Positions 16,148 through 25,400 of a stretch of DNA of 64,000 nucleotides are shown here, piece by piece. Below the pieces are notes generated by a model, which was not told the origin of the DNA, searched no databases, and worked only from the letters and a program-made list of their open reading frames with translations. The stretch comes from Sporosarcina sp. Marseille-Q4943 (GTDB taxonomy: Bacteria; Bacillota; Bacilli; Bacillales_A; Planococcaceae). The stretch's first letter is position 1. Each line of letters opens with the position of its first letter. The translations under genes and the position numbers were made by a program. Location: positions 868,001-932,000 of the forward strand of contig NZ_CALSFT010000002.1 of NCBI RefSeq assembly GCF_943736995.1, given 5' to 3'.

Positions 16148-17221
16148 ATGTTTCAAAAAGGTTTGAAAGATGTCGTTGCCGTACAGACAAAAATCGCATC
16201 CGTAGAAGGGGATATTGGCGAACTCAGATACCGTGGAATTCAAGTAGGCGAGCTGGTCGCAAAGCATTCATTCGAGGAAATTGCGCACTTTCTTTGGAAC
16301 GATAAATTCCCGGACCAAAACGAAGCATATACTCTTCAAGAAGGAAGAGCATTACCCACACATGTAAAATTGATCATCGACGCCCTCCCATCCGAAACAC
16401 TGTTGATGGATGCGATGCGAACTGCAATATCCGCATATGCACACCAAAGTTTCACGAATCAACCGATTGAACAGCAAGCGCTCCATCTAACGGCGGCGCT
16501 TCCGGTCATCATCGCGAGGCACTACCGTAATGTGAACGGACTGCCGGTCATCGAACCCGACCCTTCACTATCACATACCGCCAACTACTTATGGATGCTA
16601 ACCGGAAAAGAACCAGCAGACGTCCACGTCGAAGCGCTCGAAATATATTTAAAACTAACAATGGAGCACGGCATGAACGCTTCAACATTCGCTGCACGTG
16701 TTACAATTTCCACGGAATCCGATCTGATAGCGGCTATCACATCGGCACTCGGCACGATGAAAGGCCCTTTGCATGGCGGCGCCCCTTCAGCCGTCATCGA
16801 ACTGCTCGAAGAAATTGGCACGCAAGAAAACATCCGCTCTGTCATCGAGGAAAAACTGCAAAACGGCGAACGGATTATGGGGTTCGGTCACCGCATCTAC
16901 AAAACCGAAGATCCCCGATCGATTATATTACGGGACAAATGCGCGAAACTCACGGGAAAAGATGGGTGGTTGGACCTCGCGACAGCAGCCGAAACGGAAA
17001 TCATCGACCTGCTTGAAACATACAAGCCGGGTCGCAAACTGTATACGAACGTCGAATATTATGCTGCTGCGATCATGCGCGCGATTGACATGCCGCCCGA
17101 ACTTTTCACCCCGACATTCAGTGTCGCAAGAATGGTCGGATGGACGGCTCACGCCATCGAGCAGCTGAAAGACAACACAATCTTCCGGCCGCAATCCGTC
17201 TACATCGGAAAAAAATCATGA
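16148..17221 (+). CDS. citA: Citrate synthase (minor, CitA-type)
   Basis: 357 residues from the ATG at 16148, 7 bp after AGGAGG; an ATG at 16142 sits too close to it. Citrate-synthase landmarks: GDIGELRYRGIQV near the N terminus, EHGMNASTFAARV (about 177-189), KGPLHGGAP with catalytic His, MGFGHRIYKTEDPR with catalytic His, and VARMVGWTAHAIEQ. Condenses acetyl-CoA and oxaloacetate. The short length is typical of the Gram-positive type. The divergent LysR gene supports the citA assignment. Confidence 0.9.
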   Translation: MFQKGLKDVVAVQTKIASVEGDIGELRYRGIQVGELVAKHSFEEIAHFLWNDKFPDQNEAYTLQEGRALPTHVKLIIDALPSETLLMDAMRTAISAYAHQSFTNQPIEQQALHLTAALPVIIARHYRNVNGLPVIEPDPSLSHTANYLWMLTGKEPADVHVEALEIYLKLTMEHGMNASTFAARVTISTESDLIAAITSALGTMKGPLHGGAPSAVIELLEEIGTQENIRSVIEEKLQNGERIMGFGHRIYKTEDPRSIILRDKCAKLTGKDGWLDLATAAETEIIDLLETYKPGRKLYTNVEYYAAAIMRAIDMPPELFTPTFSVARMVGWTAHAIEQLKDNTIFRPQSVYIGKKS

Positions 17222-17287
17222 AATAAAAAGGGGAAATTCCTCCGTGTGTCGAAATATGTAGAATAGAAAATAGAAGGGGGAATTCCG

Positions 17288-19258
17288 ATGAGACACTTAC
17301 AAACAGATGATTTATTCAAACTGCAATCCGTCACGAACCCACAACTATCGCCTGACGGAAAAGAAGCGCTGTTCATCAAAACGCATATTGACGAAGAGGA
17401 AAACAAATATATCGCAAACCTGTACCATATCGACCTTGAGACAAAAGAAACGACGCAATGGACGTACGGCACACACCGCGTCAGCTCGCCAAAATGGTCG
17501 GCGGATGGCAAGCAGATCGCATTTTTGTCAAATCGCGACGAGAAGAACCAGCTGTACATCCAATCCGCCCGCGGAGGCGAAGCGAAGAAACTGACATCGT
17601 TCGAAAATGGCGTATCCGGCTTCGAATGGTCGCCTTGCGGCAAGAAAATTTGGTTTGAAGCTTCGGTGAAGGAAGGCAAGGCGTTCACAGATAAAGAGGA
17701 GAAGGATGAAAAGAAGAAACCGGAACCCGTCCGTGTGACGAAGATGAAGTACAAAATGGACGGCGTCGGTTTATTGCCGCAGGATTCATTCAAACAAATC
17801 GGTTTCATCGACCTGGAAACGGAAGAGATCACGCAGTTTACGGAAGGGAACCACCAGCATACGTTGCAGGCCGTTTCGCATGACGGCAGCAAGCTTGTCA
17901 TCGGCGTGAACCGGGATGAGGATTTAGACTGGGCATTCCGTCAGCCGCTCCATCTAGTCGATGTCGAATCGAAGGAAGAGACGGTCATCGTCGATGAGGA
18001 AGGCTATTACGGCGGCGCGAGATTTTCGTTAGACGACAATTATATTGCATTTATCGGCTCGGATCGCACTTTCCAAAATGCTACACATAGCAATTTGTAT
18101 GTGTACGATACGCCACGCGGTAATACGATCAACATTACGGAAAGCGTCGATGCTCCGGTCGGTGACTATACGGTTGCGGACCATCAACAAGGGGCGAGTG
18201 CGCCGAGTGCAGTCTGGACGAAGGACAATCACTTGTACTTCCAGCTCTCCTCGATGGGCGACGTCCGCCTTTATTTCGCAACGCTCGAAGGGGAGCTGTA
18301 CCCGGCATCCCAGGAAAACGAGCATGTGTATGGCTATGATGTGAATACGGAAGGCGATTTCGCGTTAGTCGCAGCGAGCGATCCCGTAAACCCGGGCGAA
18401 ATTTATCAATTGACGATTGCGACAGGCGAAAGGGAAGCCCTCACTTCATTCAATAAAGACTATTTGCAGGAAGTTAAACTCGTCGAACCGGAATCAATCT
18501 TCTTCAAAGGGGCAAAAGATTGGGATGTCCACGGCTGGCTCATGAAACCGGCCGACTTCAAAGAAGGGAAGAAATATCCGCTCATCGTCGACATCCATGG
18601 CGGACCGCACGCGATGTTCGGCAATACGTTCTTCCATGAAATACAACTGCTCGCTGCAAAAGGATACGGTGTCCTCTACATCAATCCGCGAGGCAGCCAC
18701 GGCTACAGCCAGGAGTTCGTCGATGCGGTCCGGGGCGATTACGGCGGAGGCGACTATGAAGACATCATGGCGGCGACCGACTACGTGTTGGCGGAAAATG
18801 AATGGATTGACGAGGACCGTCTCGGCGTAACGGGCGGAAGCTACGGCGGATTCATGACGAACTGGATCATCGGCCATACGAACCGTTTCAAAGCGGCCGT
18901 CACACAGCGCTCGATCTGCAACTGGATCAGCTTCTTCGGCGTGTCCGACATCGGCTATTACTTCAGCGACTGGCAAATCGCCGCGGACATGAAGGACGTC
19001 GAGACGCTATGGAAGCACTCTCCGTTGAAATATGCGGAGAACGTGGAGACGCCGTTGTTGATCCTACATTCGGAAAAAGACTTCCGCTGCCCAATTGAAC
19101 AGGCGGAGCAGCTATATATTACATTAAAGAGCATGGGGAAAGAGACGGAATTCGTCCGTTTCCCAGATGCAGACCATAACCTATCGCGGACCGGCGCTCC
19201 GAATCTGCGAATTGCGAGATTAAACGAGATTACGGGCTGGTTCGAGAAATACCTATAA
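17288..19258 (+). CDS. S9-family prolyl oligopeptidase-type peptidase
   Basis: 656 residues. The N-terminal beta-propeller (about 1-390) has repeated TolB-like blades (NPQLSPDGKEALF, SSPKWSADGKQIAFLSNRD, SGFEWSPCGKKIWF). The C-terminal alpha/beta-hydrolase domain carries nucleophile GGSYGG (Ser about 516), Asp in LILHSEKDFRCP and His in DADHNLSR. Resembles acylaminoacyl peptidase/YuxL. No signal peptide, so cytoplasmic. AGAAGGGGGAA precedes the ATG. Confidence 0.9.
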   Translation: MRHLQTDDLFKLQSVTNPQLSPDGKEALFIKTHIDEEENKYIANLYHIDLETKETTQWTYGTHRVSSPKWSADGKQIAFLSNRDEKNQLYIQSARGGEAKKLTSFENGVSGFEWSPCGKKIWFEASVKEGKAFTDKEEKDEKKKPEPVRVTKMKYKMDGVGLLPQDSFKQIGFIDLETEEITQFTEGNHQHTLQAVSHDGSKLVIGVNRDEDLDWAFRQPLHLVDVESKEETVIVDEEGYYGGARFSLDDNYIAFIGSDRTFQNATHSNLYVYDTPRGNTINITESVDAPVGDYTVADHQQGASAPSAVWTKDNHLYFQLSSMGDVRLYFATLEGELYPASQENEHVYGYDVNTEGDFALVAASDPVNPGEIYQLTIATGEREALTSFNKDYLQEVKLVEPESIFFKGAKDWDVHGWLMKPADFKEGKKYPLIVDIHGGPHAMFGNTFFHEIQLLAAKGYGVLYINPRGSHGYSQEFVDAVRGDYGGGDYEDIMAATDYVLAENEWIDEDRLGVTGGSYGGFMTNWIIGHTNRFKAAVTQRSICNWISFFGVSDIGYYFSDWQIAADMKDVETLWKHSPLKYAENVETPLLILHSEKDFRCPIEQAEQLYITLKSMGKETEFVRFPDADHNLSRTGAPNLRIARLNEITGWFEKYL

Positions 19259-19273
19259 TCTTGGGGGATGTAA

Positions 19274-19816
19274 TTGACTTATACACTTGACGGCGTAACA
19301 ATACGCCCTATACAAGAAAAAGATTTGCATCGGATGTGGGAATTGACATTTAAAGAGGAGAATCCTGAATGGAAGAAATGGGATGCCCCGTATTTCCCGC
19401 ATGTGACGATGACGTACGAAGATTTTCTCGAAAAGAAAGAACAAATGGTGGCGCAAGACGATTATTGGGGCATCGAAATGGGCGGCGAGCTTATCGGCAT
19501 GGTTAGCTATTATTGGGAGCACCAACCGTCCCTCTGGCTTGAGATGGGCATCCTCATTTACGAGCCGAAATATTGGAGTGGCGGATACGGAACGAAGGCG
19601 CTCACGATGTGGATCGATCATTTATTCAATAAAATGCCGCTCGTCCGCGTCGGCCTTACGACGTGGTCGGGTAACATGCGAATGATCCGCGTCGCCGAAA
19701 AGCTCGGCATGACGATGGAGGCGCGCATCCGTAAAGTCCGCTACTGGAACGGCGTCTACTACGACTCCATCCGCATGGGCATGTTGCGCGAGGAATGGGA
19801 AGACAGATTGAAATGA
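19274..19816 (+). CDS. GNAT-family N-acetyltransferase
   Basis: 180 residues from a TTG start with TTGGGGGATG upstream, 15 bp after the peptidase stop. RimJ/RimL-like: VTIRPIQEKDLHRMWELT at the N terminus and the acetyl-CoA-binding region GYGTKALTMWIDHLF near residues 100-114, then NMRMIRVAEKLGM. Substrate unknown. Probably co-transcribed with the peptidase. Confidence 0.8.
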   Translation: MTYTLDGVTIRPIQEKDLHRMWELTFKEENPEWKKWDAPYFPHVTMTYEDFLEKKEQMVAQDDYWGIEMGGELIGMVSYYWEHQPSLWLEMGILIYEPKYWSGGYGTKALTMWIDHLFNKMPLVRVGLTTWSGNMRMIRVAEKLGMTMEARIRKVRYWNGVYYDSIRMGMLREEWEDRLK

Positions 19817-19824
19817 AGAAAATT

Positions 19825-19863
19825 GGGGACGCAATTCACATTTGAATTGACGTCCCCTTTTTT
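19825..19863 (+). terminator. Terminator after the acetyltransferase gene
   Basis: GGGGAC-G-CAATTC / GAATTG-A-CGTCCCC stem followed by six T. Confidence 0.9.
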
Positions 19864-19942
19864 CATGCGTTATTTTTTGAATATTAACTCATTGGGTGTA
19901 ACTTCTAGTTGAGATGAAAGTCTAATAACTAGGAGGTGTATG

Positions 19943-20692
19943 ATGAAATTTCTTCAGAATTTGACGTTTATTACTATGTTCGCTTTGTTGTTATCTTCTT
20001 GTAGCAACTCCACTTCTCTCAAAGGGGGCCTTACTAATCCTTTCACTTCTCCGCAAGGGTGTCCTGACGCGGAAATTGAATGGATTGATATGCTGATGAT
20101 TGGTGATATAAAATACGAGCATCATTTTCCAGACCCAGAGGATGAAGAATCTCCTTCGACGATTGACAAAGGTAAAGAACTTGGTGAAGTGACATATAGG
20201 ATGGCTGGAAATGCATGTAGTAATCACAGGGCGCAAAATGGTGATGCTACATATTTAGATGTAGGAACAATTATTTATGAAGTTAAGGGGTATCCAACTT
20301 CTTTGATTGTTGCTGCAAATGATGTTGTATACGTAGTCGACAGAAATCCAAAGGCGAAAACGGCAGGAGAACTTTATCCAATGGAGAATTTGGTGAAGAA
20401 TATCCATATTGAAAGCACCGAAGATGGAAAGAGGATTCATACATTCTCACAGGCTTCTAAAGATAAGTTCTTAGCTGCATTTTATGACTTACCAATAGAA
20501 GATCTATATTCATTAAACGATGCAGGTAAGTTTGATGGTACCCGATTATTTTTGGAGATTGAACTTAATAATGGTGTTTCATTTAGGCAACTTTATTGGA
20601 GCGATTCAAATACATTCCATAATGGAGCAATTGGAAATGACGAAATAGAGGAAGTTATTAACTATGAAGTGTCAAATTTAAAGAATAACTAA
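19943..20692 (+). CDS. Hypothetical lipoprotein
   Basis: 249 residues; the ATG at 19943 is preferred to that at 19940 because AGGAGG is then 6 bp upstream. Signal peptide with lipobox LLLSSC (Cys about residue 20). The mature part (SPQGCPDAEIEWIDMLMIGDIKYEH...) has no motif I recognise. AT-richer than the flanking genes. Cell-surface location is inferred from the lipobox only. Confidence 0.7.
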   Translation: MKFLQNLTFITMFALLLSSCSNSTSLKGGLTNPFTSPQGCPDAEIEWIDMLMIGDIKYEHHFPDPEDEESPSTIDKGKELGEVTYRMAGNACSNHRAQNGDATYLDVGTIIYEVKGYPTSLIVAANDVVYVVDRNPKAKTAGELYPMENLVKNIHIESTEDGKRIHTFSQASKDKFLAAFYDLPIEDLYSLNDAGKFDGTRLFLEIELNNGVSFRQLYWSDSNTFHNGAIGNDEIEEVINYEVSNLKNN

Positions 20693-20774
20693 CAATTAAA
20701 GTGAAGTAAGAATCCCCTCTAAAAACTCCTTTTACCGAATACAATAACTGAAAGAGAAATTGAGGAGGATTGAC

Positions 20775-21743
20775 GTGAAAGCCATCATCTCTGGAAAATA
20801 CGGAACACCGGATACACTTAAATTAAGCGAGGTAGCTACACCAATACCTAAGCCAAATGAAGTGCTAATACGGGTTCATGCATCATCGATCAATTTTGGT
20901 AATCTTGTTTTAGTAACAGGGAAACCACTACCAGCCCGATTAGCATTTGGTCTTACGAAACCGAAATACCCTATTCCTGGCGGGGATATGGCTGGAATAG
21001 TGGAAGCCAGGGGCGCCAATGTTACCCGATTCCAGGTGGGAGATGAAGTGTATGGAGACTTATCCGGCTGTGGGTGGGGTGCTTTTGCGGAATATGTAGC
21101 TGTCGATGAAAAGAAATTGGCTTTAAAACCGCATAACCTATCATTCATAGAAGCGGCTGCCGTACCTATGGCAGCAACTACAGCATTACAAGCTATCAGA
21201 GACAAAGGCAAGGTACGGGCTGGACAAAAAGTTTTGATTCATGGTGCTTCAGGTGGTGTAGGAACATTTGCCGTTCAAATTGCGAAGGCATTCGGTGCTG
21301 AAGTGACTGCTGTAGTAAGTACTAGAAACGTAGACATCGTAAAGTCCCTTGGAGCTGACCGTGTGATTGATTATCAAAAAGAGGACTTTAGTAAAGATGA
21401 ACAAACCTATGATGTCATTATCGGAGTGAATGGTTCGCAATCTATCTCTACTTATAGAAGAAAGCTTAAGGAGAACGGTGTATTTGTTCATGTCGGCGGC
21501 GCAAGCAATCAAATGTATCAAACAATGTTGCTAGGCTCTTGGTTATCGATGACTGGAAAAAAGAAATTCATCACCTATTTGCAAAGGGCCAATCAGCAAG
21601 ATTTAATGCAGATGAAAGAGCTTATTGAAGAAGGGAATGTAAAGCCAGTTATTGATCGCACCTATTCCTTAAGCGAGATTCAACAAGCATTTAAGTATTT
21701 TGAAGAGGGACATTCACAAGGGAAAGTTGTTATAACAATATAA
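20775..21743 (+). CDS. NAD(P)-dependent MDR-family dehydrogenase / quinone oxidoreductase-like
   Basis: 322 residues from the GTG at 20775, with GAGGAGG 6 bp upstream; an upstream in-frame ATG overlaps that site. GroES-like N-terminal domain (PIPKPNEVLIRVHASSIN), PGGDMAGIVEARG near residue 70, Rossmann motif VLIHGASGGVGTFAVQIAKAFGA (about 148-170), and C-terminal GKVVITI. Structural-zinc cysteines are absent, as in the zinc-free quinone oxidoreductase branch. Substrate unknown. Confidence 0.85.
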   Translation: MKAIISGKYGTPDTLKLSEVATPIPKPNEVLIRVHASSINFGNLVLVTGKPLPARLAFGLTKPKYPIPGGDMAGIVEARGANVTRFQVGDEVYGDLSGCGWGAFAEYVAVDEKKLALKPHNLSFIEAAAVPMAATTALQAIRDKGKVRAGQKVLIHGASGGVGTFAVQIAKAFGAEVTAVVSTRNVDIVKSLGADRVIDYQKEDFSKDEQTYDVIIGVNGSQSISTYRRKLKENGVFVHVGGASNQMYQTMLLGSWLSMTGKKKFITYLQRANQQDLMQMKELIEEGNVKPVIDRTYSLSEIQQAFKYFEEGHSQGKVVITI

Positions 21744-21763
21744 TAGAAAGTCCGCTAATTGAA

Positions 21764-21788
21764 GCGAGGGAATCTCCCTCTCTTTTTT
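21764..21788 (+). terminator. Terminator after the MDR gene
   Basis: GAGGG-AATCT-CCCTC followed by TCTTTTTTT. Confidence 0.8.
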
Positions 21789-21799
21789 TATTTACAGAA

Positions 21800-21818
21800 A
21801 TGAGTGATTACTCACTTT
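21800..21818. promoter_or_regulatory. TetR-type operator O1
   Basis: AATGAGTGATTACTCACTTT region: palindromic TGAGTGATTACTCA overlapping the -35 box of the exporter promoter. It is the inverted copy of O2 at 21845-21864. Confidence 0.75.
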
Positions 21819-21844
21819 GCAATCCTATATTCATAGAATACAAT
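21817..21844 (+). promoter_or_regulatory. SigA promoter of the TetR-controlled ABC operon
   Basis: TTGCAA (21817-21822), 16-bp spacer, TACAAT (21839-21844). It is bracketed by the two operators. Confidence 0.75.
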
Positions 21845-21864
21845 AAAGTGAGTAATCACTCACT
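21845..21864. promoter_or_regulatory. TetR-type operator O2
   Basis: AAAGTGAGTAATCACTCACT: perfect palindrome AGTGAGT-AATC-ACTCACT immediately downstream of the -10 box. With O1 it would let a repressor dimer pair block the promoter; the operon's own last gene encodes a TetR protein. Confidence 0.8.
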
Positions 21865-21885
21865 ATTGAAAAAGAGGTGACAATC

Positions 21886-22617
21886 ATGAACGAACGCGAA
21901 GTTTGCGTCTCCATCCGCAACGTCTCCAAAAGCTTCGGCAAGCATCAAGTTCTGAAAGACATCAACTTGGACATTTACGAAGGGGAAATCTTCGGCTTGC
22001 TCGGACCTTCCGGAGCGGGGAAGACGACATTGGTGAAGGAGTTGGCGGGCCTTGATGAGCCGACGGAAGGGGAGAATCATTTATTCCACGAGAAGATGCC
22101 TTCCTTGAATCTTAAAAAGCAGATCGGGTATATGGCGCAATCGGACGCCCTATACGAGGAGTTGTCGGCGAAGGAAAATCTTCAATTCTTCTCGGAACTG
22201 TACGGGCTAAAGGGACAGAAACAAGCGCAACGCATTAACAAAGTGATGGAGCTCGTCCAACTTTCTGGCGACGTTACAAAACTCGTATCGAACTACTCGG
22301 GAGGAATGAAAAGGCGGCTTTCACTTGCCATCGCATTGCTCCACGAACCGGAACTGCTCATCCTCGACGAGCCGACCGTCGGAATCGACCCCGTCCTGAG
22401 GAAAGGCATCTGGAACGCATTCGCGGATTTGAAGGCGCAAGGGAAGACGCTCATCGTCACGACGCATGTCATGGATGAAGCGGATAAATGTGATCGGCTT
22501 GGACTGATCCGCGATGGAAAACTGATTGCGGTCGGCACGCCAGCCGAGCTGAAAGAAGAGACGGCTTCGGCAACAATCGAGGAAGCATTCCTCGTCTTCG
22601 GAGGTGCGGAGCGATGA
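21886..22617 (+). CDS. ABC exporter ATP-binding protein
   Basis: 243 residues from the ATG at 21886, five bases after GAGGTGA; a GTG at 21877 lies inside the ribosome site. Walker A GPSGAGKTT, signature YSGGMKRR, Walker B LLILDEPTVGID, VTTHVMDEADKCDRLGLI. Typical of DrrA-like drug/antibiotic or ABC-2 exporters. First gene of a three-gene operon (ATPase, permease, TetR) behind two palindromic operators. Confidence 0.92.
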   Translation: MNEREVCVSIRNVSKSFGKHQVLKDINLDIYEGEIFGLLGPSGAGKTTLVKELAGLDEPTEGENHLFHEKMPSLNLKKQIGYMAQSDALYEELSAKENLQFFSELYGLKGQKQAQRINKVMELVQLSGDVTKLVSNYSGGMKRRLSLAIALLHEPELLILDEPTVGIDPVLRKGIWNAFADLKAQGKTLIVTTHVMDEADKCDRLGLIRDGKLIAVGTPAELKEETASATIEEAFLVFGGAER

Positions 22618-23642
22618 GGGTAATGGCATTGGTGAAACGGATTCTCCGTCAACTCGTCAGGGATAAACGGACGATCGGACTGCTTATCTTCGCGCCGATC
22701 CTCGTGCTGACGATGCTCTATTTCGTATTCAACGGAGATGACTATACCCCGAAAATCGGATTGGTCGATGTACCGGAACTGCTCGCTGACCAAATCGATA
22801 CGGAAGGGGCGCAAGTGACGACTTTCGAAACAGAAGCCGAAGCGAAGAAACAACTTGCCTCACAGGAGCTCGACGGCTATTTGAAAATCGAAGGCAACTC
22901 TCCGTCCATCGTCCTTGAAGGAAGTGATCCGAGCGTTACGGGCGCTACAATGAAATGGCTGCAGAACGCATTGCCGAAACCACCGCAAGCAGTCGATATC
23001 CCAGAACAAACAATTGATTACTTACACGGCTCAAGTGACATGGGCCAGTTCGATTATTTCGGGCCGGTCCTGCTCGGATTTTTCGTGTTCTTCTTCGTCT
23101 TCCTCATCGCAGGCGTTTCCTTCCTTCGCGAACGGACGACAGGCACACTCGAACGGCTTCTCGCAAGCCCGTTACGCAAATGGGAAATCGTTGCAGGTTA
23201 TGTCCTCGGCTTTGGGCTTTTCACGACAATCCAGTCGTCAATCATAACAGCGTATGCAATTTACGTACTTGGCATGGTCATGGAAGGAGCTTTCTTCTAT
23301 GTGCTCCTCATCATTCTGATTCTCGCGTTGACCGCGCTGACGCTCGGCATCCTGCTCTCATCATTCGCCCATAACGAGCTGCAAATGATGCAATTCATCC
23401 CGATCGTCGTCGTGCCGCAAGTATTCTTTTCCGGCCTGTTCAACTTGGAGACGATCGTCGAATGGCTCGGCTGGATCAGCTACTTGACACCTCTCTATTA
23501 CGCCGCCGAAGCTTTGCGCGACGTCATGGTGAGGGGCGCCGGATTTGGCGACATTATTACAAACTTACTTATACTAGCAGGCTTCTGCCTGTTGTTCATT
23601 GGAATAAACATCGCCGTACTAAGCAAATATCGCAGAATTTAA
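22614..23642 (+). CDS. ABC-2-type exporter permease
   Basis: 342 residues; the ATG overlaps the ATPase stop (ATGA). N-terminal membrane segment (about 18-38), an extracytoplasmic region of about 130 residues, then five or six membrane segments (about 150-335). ABC-2 signature FLRERTTGTLERLLASPLR is present. Partner of the preceding ATPase; substrate unknown, but induction logic (TetR) suggests a toxic compound. Confidence 0.9.
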   Translation: MRVMALVKRILRQLVRDKRTIGLLIFAPILVLTMLYFVFNGDDYTPKIGLVDVPELLADQIDTEGAQVTTFETEAEAKKQLASQELDGYLKIEGNSPSIVLEGSDPSVTGATMKWLQNALPKPPQAVDIPEQTIDYLHGSSDMGQFDYFGPVLLGFFVFFFVFLIAGVSFLRERTTGTLERLLASPLRKWEIVAGYVLGFGLFTTIQSSIITAYAIYVLGMVMEGAFFYVLLIILILALTALTLGILLSSFAHNELQMMQFIPIVVVPQVFFSGLFNLETIVEWLGWISYLTPLYYAAEALRDVMVRGAGFGDIITNLLILAGFCLLFIGINIAVLSKYRRI

Positions 23643-23652
23643 GGAGGGCATC

Positions 23653-24294
23653 ATGACTGACGAAAATATGCTTGAGGAAATGCTGCAGGAAGACGATAGT
23701 TTGACAGAAAAACAAAAGCTGATCCTCATAGCAGCGACTGAAATGTTCGCGGAAAAAGGCTTCGCCGCAACATCGACAAATGAAATCGCCAAAAAAGCGG
23801 GCGTCGCGGAAGGCACCATCTTCCGCCATTACAAGACGAAAAAGGACCTGCTCCTTTCCATCGTCACACCGATGATGGTCAAAATGCTCGGCCCAATTAT
23901 CATTAAAGACTTGAACAAAGTACTCAACAAAGAATTCGAGCATTTCGAAGACTTCGTCCGGGCGATGATTAATAACCGTCAGGAGTTCCTCGAGAAAAAC
24001 TTGAAAGTCGTCCAGATCTTTCTCCAGGAAATTCCGTTTCACCATGAACTGCGTGAGCAATTCATTGAACATATCGGAAAAAAGGTAGTCAGCCGACTCA
24101 TCCAAATCGTCAAGCATTACCAATCGAAAGGCCAGATCGTTGAACTACCCGCCACAACCGTCATCCGGCTAACCGCCTCGACCATCATGGGCTACTTCGC
24201 CACAAAATACATCATCGACCCGAAGTGGAACGATGACGAGGAAATCAATCAAATGATCAACTTCCTCAAAAAAGGCCTCGCGCCTGAGGAATGA
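23653..24294 (+). CDS. TetR/AcrR-family repressor of the ABC operon
   Basis: 213 residues, ribosome site GGAGGG. N-terminal HTH about 17-62 (ILIAATEMFAEKGFAATSTNEIAKKAGVAEGTIFRHYKTKKDLL). The C-terminal ligand domain is variable. As the third gene behind two matching palindromes it is probably an autoregulator that also controls the exporter. Confidence 0.9.
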   Translation: MTDENMLEEMLQEDDSLTEKQKLILIAATEMFAEKGFAATSTNEIAKKAGVAEGTIFRHYKTKKDLLLSIVTPMMVKMLGPIIIKDLNKVLNKEFEHFEDFVRAMINNRQEFLEKNLKVVQIFLQEIPFHHELREQFIEHIGKKVVSRLIQIVKHYQSKGQIVELPATTVIRLTASTIMGYFATKYIIDPKWNDDEEINQMINFLKKGLAPEE

Positions 24295-24296
24295 AA

Positions 24297-24322
24297 AAGA
24301 AGGTCCCGCACCTTCTTTTTTT
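24297..24322 (+). terminator. Terminator after the TetR operon
   Basis: AAGAAGGT-CCCGC-ACCTTCTT then a run of T. Confidence 0.9.
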
Positions 24323-24341
24323 GTTGGAATAAATCCGATTC

Positions 24342-24490
24342 AACATAAATCTATCCAAATACGCATAAATCCCTGCAAACACGCATAAATCCAAAAAACG
24401 GCGCATAAATCCGCCGAATCACGCATAACCGCCCGCAACAGCGCATAAATCTCCGAATCGGCGCATAAACCTTTCCAAATCCGCATAACG
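24342..24490. repeat. Phased short-repeat array 3 (core CGCATAAAY, exact 20-bp period, 8 units)
   Basis: CATAA cores begin at 24344 (degenerate, AACATAAAT), 24364, 24384, 24404, 24424, 24444, 24464 and 24484; every step is exactly 20 bp. Most read CGCATAAATC; two read CGCATAACC/G. Spacers are unconserved. The rest of the 24323-24626 gap is AT-rich with no gene. Confidence 0.92.
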
Positions 24491-24626
24491 CCAGTTCTAC
24501 AGCAATTCTCCACTTTATAAGAATATCCCTTATCAACAATATTTTACTCAAAATCAATAATTAATTATTGATAAACGATAAATAATGAGTTATGATAAAA
24601 CCACATTAACAAGTGAGGTGCTTTTT

Positions 24627-25103
24627 ATGAAACGAGGGTCAACATTATTTTTAAGGATGGCAGTTTTTCTAATCGGAACTCCAGTTCTTGCTTTAGGGAT
24701 ATACGGAATCTATTATTTATTGAAAAATCCAGCCAATCCGGAATATGCGCATATTCTTTATCCGATTGTCATTGGTATGTATTTATCCGTAATACCGTTT
24801 TTCATTGCGTTGTATCAGGCTTTTAAGTTGTTGAGCTATATTGACAAGAACCTTGCCTTCTCTGAACTATCGGTAACAGCTCTACAGAAAATCAAGTTCT
24901 GTGCAATGACAATCAGCGGGTTGTACGCGGTGATTTTGCCATTTGTTTTTATGGTAGCAGAGCTGGATGATGCGCCAGGTCTTGTCATTATCGGCATGGT
25001 TCCTGTTTTTGCTTCGTTGGTCATCGCAGTCTTTGCTGCTGTTCTCCAAAGACTGTTGCAGGAAGCAATCAATATAAAATCAGAAAACGATTTGACGGTC
25101 TGA
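24627..25103 (+). CDS. DUF2975 membrane protein (YoaS-like)
   Basis: 158 residues from the ATG at 24627 (AAGTGAGGTG upstream); an ATG at 24585 would add a 14-residue N terminus without a ribosome site. Four membrane segments: about 10-30, 42-65, 95-117 and 120-143. Followed 10 bp later by a small Cro/CI-type HTH gene, the same pair as yoaS-yozG in B. subtilis. Function unknown. Confidence 0.75.
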   Translation: MKRGSTLFLRMAVFLIGTPVLALGIYGIYYLLKNPANPEYAHILYPIVIGMYLSVIPFFIALYQAFKLLSYIDKNLAFSELSVTALQKIKFCAMTISGLYAVILPFVFMVAELDDAPGLVIIGMVPVFASLVIAVFAAVLQRLLQEAINIKSENDLTV

Positions 25104-25113
25104 GGTGAAAACA

Positions 25114-25335
25114 ATGGGGATTATTATAAACATTGACGTAATGCTGGCCAAACGAAAAATGAGTGTAACTGAACTTTCGGAGAAGGTTGGAATTACAATG
25201 GCTAACCTATCCATATTGAAAAACGGAAAGGCAAAAGCAATCCGATTTTCGACGTTAGAGGGGATTTGCAAGGCGTTGGACTGTCAGCCTGGAGATATAC
25301 TAGAATACCAAAGCGATGAAGAAGCCGAAGGATAA
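25114..25335 (+). CDS. Small XRE-type transcriptional regulator (YozG-like)
   Basis: 73 residues from the ATG at 25114, with GAGGTG upstream; a GTG at 25105 overlaps that site. Almost the whole protein is one HTH domain: MLAKRKMSVTELSEKVGITM, ANLSILKNGKAKAIRFSTLE and ICKALDCQPGDILEY. Length and ending match YozG. Probably forms a regulator/membrane-protein pair with the DUF2975 gene. Confidence 0.85.
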   Translation: MGIIINIDVMLAKRKMSVTELSEKVGITMANLSILKNGKAKAIRFSTLEGICKALDCQPGDILEYQSDEEAEG

Positions 25336-25346
25336 ACCAATAATGT

Positions 25347-25391
25347 AGGAGGCAAAAATGATGGGACACATCAATTTTGCCTCCTTTCCTT
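25347..25391 (+). terminator. Terminator after the YozG-like gene
   Basis: AGGAGGCAAAA / TTTTGCCTCCT, an 11-bp stem, followed by TTCCTTTT. Confidence 0.85.
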
Positions 25392-25400
25392 TTACAGAAA

